NCBI GenBank assembly: GCA_035546135.1
Contig: DASZWY010000062.1
Span: 1-13,855 of the forward strand
DNA: 13,855 nucleotides
Direction: 5' to 3'
DNA from: JABDGR01 sp035546135
GTDB taxonomy: Bacteria; Verrucomicrobiota; Verrucomicrobiia; Opitutales; JABDGR01
The notes under the pieces were generated by a model. The model saw nothing but the letters and a program-made list of their open reading frames with translations, had not been told where the DNA came from and ran no database searches. Below are positions 6,847 to 12,674 of the stretch, in pieces. Made by a program: the position numbers and the translations under genes. Numbering within the stretch: position 1 is the stretch's first letter; every line of letters starts with the position of its first letter.

Positions 6847-7452
6847 TTATCCCTGCGCCAGCGCCTTCTTCACCAGCGCCTCGGAAGTGGCCTTCGCTCC
6901 CAGAATCGACTGGGCTCGGCGGGCGGCTTTATCGGCATCCGGGGCCTTGTAGCCCAGTGCAATCAGCGCGCCGACCGCATCGGCAAAGGCGGAGGTGGGA
7001 ACTTCACCTTTCGCCGAAACCACCGCGGGCACCGATTCAATTCCGCCGCTGAAAATTTGGTCGCGCAATTCAATCACCAGCCGCTCAGCCGTTTTCTTGC
7101 CGATACCGGGGCATTTGGAGAGCAATTCCACATTCGCCTGCGCGATGGCGCTCTTGAGCGTGTCCGCCGACAGCCGGCTGAGCAGATTCAGCGCCGTCTT
7201 CGGCCCGATGCCGGAGACTTTCTCGACCAGCAGTTGGAAAAAATCCCGGTCCTCGCGCGTGGCAAAGCCAAAAAGCTGCTGCGAGTCCTCGCGGTAAACC
7301 GCCAGTGTGTGCAGCTTCACCCGCTGGCCGACCGCGGGCAATTGCTCCGCCGCCGTGAGCGGGACGCTGACCTCGTAGCCGACGCCGTGCGCCTCCACCA
7401 CCGCGCGCAACGGAGCACATTCGACGAGCACGCCTTCGATCGAAACGATCAT
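6847..7452 (-). CDS. ruvA: Holliday junction branch migration protein RuvA
   Basis: A 201-residue protein (E. coli RuvA 203) that binds four-way DNA junctions as a tetramer and loads the RuvB motor. Domain I (1-62) is the OB fold starting MIVSIEGVLVE and ending LFGFATREDRDFF. Domain II has two helix-hairpin-helix motifs, GIGPKTA at 81-87 and GIGKKTA at 116-122. An acidic/Ala-rich linker leads to domain III (~152-200), the RuvB-contact three-helix bundle, with AVGALIALGY. The start ATG lies 3 nt after the dapB stop, so the two form a transcription unit. ruvB and ruvC are not in the window, and only a weak GGGG is found upstream inside dapB. Confidence 0.96.
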   Translation of the reverse strand: MIVSIEGVLVECAPLRAVVEAHGVGYEVSVPLTAAEQLPAVGQRVKLHTLAVYREDSQQLFGFATREDRDFFQLLVEKVSGIGPKTALNLLSRLSADTLKSAIAQANVELLSKCPGIGKKTAERLVIELRDQIFSGGIESVPAVVSAKGEVPTSAFADAVGALIALGYKAPDADKAARRAQSILGAKATSEALVKKALAQG

Positions 7453-7455
7453 GGG

Positions 7456-8193
7456 TTAGATTTTCAGCCCCAGCACGTCGTCCATGCCGTAGAGCCCGGG
7501 TTTCTGGCCCTTGACCCATTTGGCGGCCTGGAGCGCGCCCGCGGCAAAAATTGCGCGCGACGACGCCTTGTGCATCAGCTCGATGCGCTCGCCGTCGCCG
7601 GCAAAAATGACCGTGTGGTCGCCCACCACGTCGCCGCCGCGCAGCGCATGCACGCCGATCTGCTCCTCCGGCCGTGCGCCGACGAGACCGTGGCGGCCAT
7701 GGACCACCTTGTCCTCCGCCAGCCGCCGCGCCTCGCGCACGATTTCGACGAGCTTTTCGGCGGTCCCGCTCGGGGCGTCCTTTTTGTCGCGGTGGTGCAT
7801 CTCGACGACTTCAATATTGTAACGCGGGCCCAGCACGTCCGCCGCGCGGCGCACGAGAAAATTCAGCAGGTTGACGCCGACGGAATAGTTGCCCGCCCAG
7901 ACGATGGGGATTTTTTTGGCCTGCGCGGTGATTTCCTTGCGCTCGGCCGGGGTGTGGCCCGTCGTGCCGATGACGAGCGGCACTTTGCGCGCGGCCGCCA
8001 GCCGGGCCAGGGGCGCGCCCGCGTCGTGCGAGCTGAAGTCCACCGCGACGTCCACGCCGACGAAGCATGCCGCCTCCAGCAGGTCGCCTGCGTCAAGCCG
8101 GCGCACGATTTCCACGCCCGCGCCCGGCGCGGCGGCGTTGATGGCCTGGCCCATGCGGCCCTTGTAACCGTTGATTAGAATATGCAGTGGCAT
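7456..8193 (-). CDS. dapB: 4-hydroxy-tetrahydrodipicolinate reductase
   Basis: A 245-residue NAD(P)H reductase of the lysine/meso-diaminopimelate pathway, supplying lysine and the peptidoglycan cross-linking residue. Visible elements are the dinucleotide-binding GYKGRMGQ at 9-16, DFSSHDAG, GTTGHTPAE from 76, GNYSVGVNLL (101-110), and the catalytic substrate loop EMHHRDKKDAPSGTA at 131-145. His133 and Lys137 align with E. coli His159 and Lys163. The C-terminal KPGLYGMDDVLGL is the family end. It is shorter than E. coli DapB (273) but within the range of compact bacterial forms. ATG 8193 was chosen because it places the Rossmann motif at the N-terminus; the frame remains open far upstream, but that stretch is antisense to the ABC permease. 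dapB is the first gene of a dapB-ruvA unit, divergent from the ABC pair, and has no Shine-Dalgarno site. Confidence 0.96.
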   Translation of the reverse strand: MPLHILINGYKGRMGQAINAAAPGAGVEIVRRLDAGDLLEAACFVGVDVAVDFSSHDAGAPLARLAAARKVPLVIGTTGHTPAERKEITAQAKKIPIVWAGNYSVGVNLLNFLVRRAADVLGPRYNIEVVEMHHRDKKDAPSGTAEKLVEIVREARRLAEDKVVHGRHGLVGARPEEQIGVHALRGGDVVGDHTVIFAGDGERIELMHKASSRAIFAAGALQAAKWVKGQKPGLYGMDDVLGLKI

Positions 8194-8319
8194 CGGAGCA
8201 AAAATTGACTTTGGCCGAGGATGCACGGCTTTCCCGCCGGAGGCTAACCAAAAATTACGCCCGCATGACGGCAAAGACCATTGACCAAGCCGCCATAAAC
8301 CGCATTCTCGGAAGGGTTT
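8194..8319. other. Divergent intergenic region between dapB and ABC permease
   Basis: This 126-bp region must hold promoters for both directions. A TTGACC at 8281-8286 could be a -35 for the permease, but no good -10 lies at the right distance. I see no clear operator, repeat or RNA element. Confidence 0.3.
8310..8316 (+). promoter_or_regulatory. Shine-Dalgarno site of the ABC permease
   Basis: GGAAGGG ends 3 nt before ATG 8320 (GGAAG is 5 nt away). It supports this start over later Met codons. Confidence 0.45.
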
Positions 8320-9279
8320 ATGTTTGGCCCCACCCCCTTGCGCGACATTTTCCTCGTCGCCGGCTTCGAGCTGCGTGAAATGGTCCGCAGCCGCCGCGCC
8401 GCGCTGTTCACGGCCCTCTACCTGCTCGTGGCCGCGATGGGCTCGTATTTCTTTGTCTGGATTTTGACCCACGTCGAGCCGCCGCGCCCTCCTCCCCGCC
8501 GCAGCGTCTTTTCCGCTTCCGCCCGCCCCGACCCGGTGGTGGTCAATTCCGACAAACCCGAGGAAAAGCGTCTTTTCGAACGCGGCTCGCCGTTTCGCAT
8601 GATTGTCACCGGCAGCATCAATGAGCAGGCCGCCGTGGACTTCCTCGTCGCGCAATCGCCCATCACGCTGTTTCACTTTCTCATCTCCTTGTCCATGCTG
8701 CCGCTGGTGATCATGATCACCTCGTCGGAATCCATCGCGCAGGAACACCAAACCCGCGGCGTGCGTTTTATCGGCATGAGAACCGGCCGCGCGGAATTCG
8801 TCATCGGCAAGCTGCTGGGCCAGGGCGCGACCATCGCGGGCATGACGTTGCTGGCCGGCGGCGTCTGCATCGCCGTCGCGTGGTGGAAACTCGGTGATTT
8901 TGAATTTTTCCCCGCGCTTGGTTCCATTCTGCTCTTTTGGCCCCGTTTGCTCGCCTACTGCATTGCGTTTCTCGGGCTCGCCGGCCTGTGCTCGATGAGT
9001 TCGACCTCGACTGTCGCTTCGCGCACGTTCTCCCTCGTGGGCGTGGTGTTCCTTTGGATCATGAATCACTTTGCGGAATTCTACCAGTCCGGTGTGCCCG
9101 CTGACGACCCCCATGCGCGCGCCTGGCATTTTATCCAGTTCTTTTCCCCTTTCTCGCATCAGAACGACCTGTGGTATCCTGAATTCTCGCGTTACGGCTA
9201 CGCGATGGGCTCGCTGGTGCTGCTGGCCGTAATCTATGTCGCGCTTGGCTTGGCCTTTTACCGAAAGAGGGACCTGTGA
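8320..9279 (+). CDS. ABC-2 type transporter permease subunit
   Basis: A 319-residue integral membrane protein. An N-terminal cytoplasmic amphipathic stretch (FELREMVRSRRAALF) leads into TM1 (~28-50). A polar loop of about 60 residues (52-113) holding a Pro/Arg-rich run (PPRPPPRR) follows. Further membrane segments lie at ~115-134, 165-187, 200-222, 236-251 and 294-314, ending in the basic tail YRKRDL. The motif around 135-150 (SSESIAQEHQTRGVRFI) resembles the 'D-xxSGEREx-GT' cytoplasmic coupling helix of ABC-2 exporters. It would form the channel of an exporter with the ATPase encoded immediately downstream, which it overlaps by 4 nt. The substrate cannot be read from the sequence. Gene order is permease before ATPase, the reverse of the commoner layout. 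Confidence 0.82.
   Translation: MFGPTPLRDIFLVAGFELREMVRSRRAALFTALYLLVAAMGSYFFVWILTHVEPPRPPPRRSVFSASARPDPVVVNSDKPEEKRLFERGSPFRMIVTGSINEQAAVDFLVAQSPITLFHFLISLSMLPLVIMITSSESIAQEHQTRGVRFIGMRTGRAEFVIGKLLGQGATIAGMTLLAGGVCIAVAWWKLGDFEFFPALGSILLFWPRLLAYCIAFLGLAGLCSMSSTSTVASRTFSLVGVVFLWIMNHFAEFYQSGVPADDPHARAWHFIQFFSPFSHQNDLWYPEFSRYGYAMGSLVLLAVIYVALGLAFYRKRDL
9264..9271 (+). promoter_or_regulatory. Shine-Dalgarno site of the ABC ATPase gene
   Basis: AAAGAGGG lies inside the end of the permease gene and ends 4 nt before GTG 9276. It supports GTG as the true start and translational coupling through the GTGA overlap. Confidence 0.55.
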
Positions 9280-10241
9280 GCTTGCCTGCTTCCCATAGCG
9301 GCTCCGCCCTCCGCCTGGACGGCATCCGCAAGAACTACGGATCGCTTCGGGCACTCGACGGCCTGAGCCTCGAAGTGCCGCGCGGCTCGATTTTCGGCCT
9401 CGTCGGCCCCAACGGCGCAGGCAAGACCACCACCTTTGCCATCATGTGCGGACTGTTGCAGCCCGACAGCGGCGCCGTCAGCGTCCTCGGTGGCGGCCCC
9501 TTCAGCCCGCGCACCATGCGCGGCCGGCTCACCGCCCTGCCGCAGGATGCCGCGCTGGGCCGCGATTTGACCGTCACGGATTTGCTCACCTACCTCGGCC
9601 GCCTGCAGGGCATTCCGCGTGGACAAATTCGCAGCGAAGTCGCGCGCATCCTCAAACTGGTGGACTTGGCCGACCGTGCCCAAAGCCGCGCCAAGACCCT
9701 CTCCCACGGCATGCTGCGCCGCGTCGGCATCGGCCAGGCTTTTCTCGGCAATCCTGAACTCGTGCTGCTTGACGAACCAACCAACGGCCTCGACCCGCGC
9801 CAGGCCCACGAAATCCGCCAGTTCATCGCCACCCAGCGCGGCCACCGCGCCGTCGTCATCAGCTCCCACAATCTCCACGAAATCGAAACGATTTGCGATC
9901 GCATGGCGCTGATTGACCATGGCCGCCTCGTCCGCGCCGGCACCATTTCCGAGATCACCGGCCAGAACGAGGAAGTTTGCATCACTCTTGGCGCCGGCCC
10001 CGCGCCGCTGGAGTTGCTCAAAGCTGCGCTCGCCCCGGATATCGTCGCCTGGGAGGAAGCCGCGCGCACCTTCCGCATTTCCTACCGCAGCAACGCCGGC
10101 CACGAAGCCGAGGAGGTCATCGGCGCCGCCCTGCGCGTGCTGCTTGAGAACGGCGCGCGCATTTCCACCGTGGAACGTGGACAGTCCCTCGAACGCGCCT
10201 TTCTGGAACTGCCCAACACCGCTTCGCCCCCCGCGCTTTGA
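9276..10241 (+). CDS. ABC transporter ATP-binding protein
   Basis: A 321-residue cytoplasmic ATPase subunit of the exporter. It shows an A-loop Tyr21, Walker A GPNGAGKTT (44-52), the Q-loop at Gln90, the signature LSHGM (142-146), Walker B LVLLDEPTNGLD (162-173) and the H-loop SSHN (His198). The region after ~225 is an extra C-terminal domain of about 95 residues, as in many ABC-2/CcmA/NatA-type ATPases. The signature reads LSHGMLRR rather than LSGGQ/LSKGM-Q, a common variation in this subgroup. The GTG start overlaps the permease TGA (GTGA). No dedicated accessory or regulator gene adjoins, so the exported substrate is unknown. Confidence 0.93.
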   Translation: MSLPASHSGSALRLDGIRKNYGSLRALDGLSLEVPRGSIFGLVGPNGAGKTTTFAIMCGLLQPDSGAVSVLGGGPFSPRTMRGRLTALPQDAALGRDLTVTDLLTYLGRLQGIPRGQIRSEVARILKLVDLADRAQSRAKTLSHGMLRRVGIGQAFLGNPELVLLDEPTNGLDPRQAHEIRQFIATQRGHRAVVISSHNLHEIETICDRMALIDHGRLVRAGTISEITGQNEEVCITLGAGPAPLELLKAALAPDIVAWEEAARTFRISYRSNAGHEAEEVIGAALRVLLENGARISTVERGQSLERAFLELPNTASPPAL

Positions 10242-10347
10242 GCAAAGCCGGCATTGTCGCAATCGTCACCGTCTTGAAATAATCGTCGCCCAAATATCAC
10301 ACTCCGGGACTTGTCCGGCGCGCGCTTCCTGCCTTCAGTGATGCGCG

Positions 10348-11754
10348 ATGAAAAAAATATTTTCCGGCGGTTCCTTCGCTTTTCATTTGCCCGCGCGGGC
10401 GATTAAATTTGTCGTGCTCGCGGCGCTCGCGGGCGCAGCCTCGTCGGCCCATGCGCAATTCTTCACGCCCGGCGACCTCGTGGTCAGCACTTACGGCGTG
10501 GGCGGCGGTTTTCTCGACGGCGTGTCAACGCCCATCACCTTGATGGAGTTTACCACCAGCGGCACGTTTGTGCGGTCCCTTACCCTTCCCACCACCGACA
10601 GCGGCGCCAACTTCGGCATTGTGGGCGAATATGGCTCGTCCTCCGAAGCCAACCTGCAGCTCTCCGGCGACGGTCATTCCCTCCTCATCGCCGGTTATCA
10701 GGCCGACGCCGCCAACGCGGGCATTGGTGGCAATGCCGCCCTGGCCTACAGCGACGCCAACGGCACCGCCCTGGCTCAATCCTTCTCCATCTCCAACGGC
10801 TCGAACATCATCGTGCCGCGCGTGGCCGCGGTCATCAGCGCGAATGGCTCCGTCAACACCTCAACGATCTTCAAAAATCTTTACGACCAGAACAATGCCC
10901 GCAGCGTCTGGAGCCAAAACGGCACCACCCTTTACGTCTCCGGCCAAGGCAGCGGTTTGACCGACCAAGGCATCTTCAAAATCACCGCCGGCAGCAATAA
11001 TGTCGCCAATGGCACGCCCGCGCCGACGCCCATTTCCGCCAATACCGGCCTGAGCACGCGCATTGTCACCACTTTCGACGGCAATATGTATTACTCCACC
11101 GACGTCAAAAACGTGGCCACGGGCATCTTTGAATATTCCGGCATCCCCAACTCCGCCGCCAGCGCTGTGGCCGTCACTCCCGCCAACAATGGCCTGAGCG
11201 GCAGCAGCCTCGTCACCTACAGCCCTGCGGGGTTTTTCTTTGCCAATGACACAACGCTCTACGTGGCCGACACCGGCGCGCCGAAAAACAAAGCCACCGG
11301 CAACGGCGGCATCCAAAAGTGGACCTTCAACGGCTCGGCCTGGGTGTTGGACTATACGTTGCTGCCGTCTTCCTTCGTCCATAACTATAACGACAAAACC
11401 AGCAGCCTCACCGACGGCGAAGTCGGTTTCGGCTCCATCACCGGCTTGGTGATTGGCGGCAATGTCGAGCTCTTCGCCGTCTCCTACACGATTGGCGACG
11501 CCGACACGGATGGCCTGTACGCGGTCAACGACACCCTTTCGGCCCTTACCAATCCGGGTGACAACTTCACCTTGCTGCAAACCGGGCCCGGCGTCGGCAA
11601 CGTCGCCGGTAACCTCACCGCCGGCGGCATCGTTTTCAAAAGCGTTTCTTTCGCCCCCAGCGCCATTCCCGAGCCCTCGACCTACGCGCTGCTGTTGGGC
11701 GCGGCCACCCTCGGATTTTGCTGCTGGCGGCGGCGCACCCCGGCGGCGGCGTGA
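10348..11754 (+). CDS. Secreted PEP-CTERM sorting domain protein, function unknown
   Basis: A 468-residue exported protein. The N-terminus is a signal peptide of about 36 residues (MKKIF, a hydrophobic run FVVLAALAGAA, then cleavage after AHA, Ala36|Gln37). The C-terminus is a textbook PEP-CTERM tail: PEP at 441-443 in IPEPSTYALLLG, a short hydrophobic segment, and a basic end with WRRR. By family knowledge such tails are cut by an exosortase (EpsH/XrtA type) and sort proteins to the envelope or biofilm matrix. The mature part is Gly/Ser/Asn/Thr-rich with repeating short beta-like units (GDLVVSTYG, DGNMYYSTD, NDTTLYVADTGAP, GGNVELFAVSYT), which suggests a beta-propeller. The DADTDGLYAV segment is Asp-rich and might bind calcium. 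No catalytic motif is seen. It follows the ABC pair by 106 bp with no clear Shine-Dalgarno site and ends exactly at the SGNH gene's stop. Confidence 0.88.
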   Translation: MKKIFSGGSFAFHLPARAIKFVVLAALAGAASSAHAQFFTPGDLVVSTYGVGGGFLDGVSTPITLMEFTTSGTFVRSLTLPTTDSGANFGIVGEYGSSSEANLQLSGDGHSLLIAGYQADAANAGIGGNAALAYSDANGTALAQSFSISNGSNIIVPRVAAVISANGSVNTSTIFKNLYDQNNARSVWSQNGTTLYVSGQGSGLTDQGIFKITAGSNNVANGTPAPTPISANTGLSTRIVTTFDGNMYYSTDVKNVATGIFEYSGIPNSAASAVAVTPANNGLSGSSLVTYSPAGFFFANDTTLYVADTGAPKNKATGNGGIQKWTFNGSAWVLDYTLLPSSFVHNYNDKTSSLTDGEVGFGSITGLVIGGNVELFAVSYTIGDADTDGLYAVNDTLSALTNPGDNFTLLQTGPGVGNVAGNLTAGGIVFKSVSFAPSAIPEPSTYALLLGAATLGFCCWRRRTPAAA

Positions 11755-12537
11755 CTACTTCGCCGGCGTCCCGTTCTGGAGCTTGAGCAAATTTTCGAGC
11801 GGCGCTTTCACCGCCTCGGCCCAGATTTCGTAGCCTTTGGGCGCCGGGTGCAGCAGGTCCGGCAGAAACACGTCGGGCAAAAAGTTTCCCTGTGCGTCAA
11901 GGAATTTGCGCCCGATATCCAGGTAAAAGACGTGGTCGAGATCGTTGAGCGTCGCGAGGTATTCGTTGATGGTCGCGACCCGGTTGCGCACCAGGTCGCT
12001 GGCCTGGCCGCGCGGGAAGATACCCAGCAGCAGAATCTTGGCGTTGGGAAAATCCTTGCGCAACTCGCGCACAATCACCGCCACGCCCACCACAATCTGC
12101 TCGTCCGAATTCGCGTGGAGGTTGTTGGTGCCGATCATCAGCATCACCACCTTCGGCTGAAAACCCGCGCCCTCGCCGTTTTGCAGCCGCCACAACACCT
12201 GCTGCGTCGTCTCCGCCGCGATGCCAAAGTTGGCGATTTTCCAGCCGCCAAAATATTTCGCAAACACGTCCTTGCCGTTCGTCTGCCACCAGTCGGTGAT
12301 GGAGTCGCCCAGGAACAGCACGTCGATGCCGCCTTTTTGGGCTTGGGTGACAAACCCCGCGTGCCGCGCCGGCGCCAGTGTTGGCTCCGGAATGATGGCC
12401 GTGTTGATATGCGCGATTTGCTCCGCTGTCGGCATCGAAGCCGCCGGCGGGGCGCTGTCCGCCGCAGGCAAACTGGCCGCCCCGAGCAGGAGCATTGGCG
12501 CCAGGGACCGACGAAAGGGGGCCCGAAGGGTATTCAC
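11755..12537 (-). CDS. SGNH/GDSL-family hydrolase (lipase/esterase-like), exported
   Basis: A 260-residue hydrolase. I chose GTG 12537 because it has a strong Shine-Dalgarno site and yields a clean signal peptide (basic APFRR, then LAPMLLLGAASL, cleavage near PAA-DS). The alternative ATG 12684 would add a 49-residue hydrophilic leader that hides the signal. The SGNH blocks are complete: block I LFLGDSITDWW with Ser79, block II NFGIAAETT with Gly105, block III IGTNNL with Asn138, and block V DLLHPAPKGYEIWA with Asp227 and His230. This subgroup (PF13472, PAF-acetylhydrolase beta/gamma-like) removes acyl groups from lipids, glycans or cell-wall substrates; the actual substrate is unknown. The gene diverges from the transsulfuration enzyme, and its stop codon abuts the PEP-CTERM gene's stop with no spacer. 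Confidence 0.9.
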   Translation of the reverse strand: MNTLRAPFRRSLAPMLLLGAASLPAADSAPPAASMPTAEQIAHINTAIIPEPTLAPARHAGFVTQAQKGGIDVLFLGDSITDWWQTNGKDVFAKYFGGWKIANFGIAAETTQQVLWRLQNGEGAGFQPKVVMLMIGTNNLHANSDEQIVVGVAVIVRELRKDFPNAKILLLGIFPRGQASDLVRNRVATINEYLATLNDLDHVFYLDIGRKFLDAQGNFLPDVFLPDLLHPAPKGYEIWAEAVKAPLENLLKLQNGTPAK

Positions 12538-12538
12538 T

Positions 12539-12546
12539 CTTCCCCT
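12539..12546 (-). promoter_or_regulatory. Shine-Dalgarno site of the SGNH hydrolase gene
   Basis: The minus strand reads AGGGGAAG within AAAGGGGAAGA, directly before GTG 12537 (the G-run ends 4 nt away). This is the strongest ribosome-binding site in the window and decides the start. Its A/G-rich side also pairs in a small hairpin (12544-12557, CCTTT with AAAGG, 4-nt loop), which could partly mask it. Confidence 0.55.
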
Positions 12547-12651
12547 TTGGCAAAAGGCCGCGCCCGAGGCAATCTCAACCACAGGAAATGGGGTTTGCGC
12601 GCCTGGATTTTCACCAGCGCTTCTGCGGTGACTTGCCCCGGCATTTCTGCC

Positions 12652-12657
12652 TATACT
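12652..12657 (+). promoter_or_regulatory. Candidate -10 element of the transsulfuration-enzyme gene
   Basis: TATACT matches the sigma70 -10 consensus at five of six bases and is the best such hexamer in the 137-bp divergent region 12538-12674. The nearest -35-like hexamer, TTGCCC (12633-12638), is 13 nt upstream, too close for standard spacing. The predicted leader before ATG 12675 is about 11 nt, with no Shine-Dalgarno site. Confidence 0.3.
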
Positions 12658-12674
12658 TACCCTTTTTTCCGTCC

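Noticed and set aside
8194..9354. Upstream extension of the dapB frame to a 632-residue protein
   Set aside because: The extension is antisense to the ABC permease and low in recognisable content. dapB homologues begin at the Rossmann motif, next to ATG 8193.
10274..10300. Candidate promoter for the PEP-CTERM gene (TTGAAA then TATCAC)
   Set aside because: Spacer is 15 nt and the -10 is poor. The gene could equally be read through from the ABC pair.
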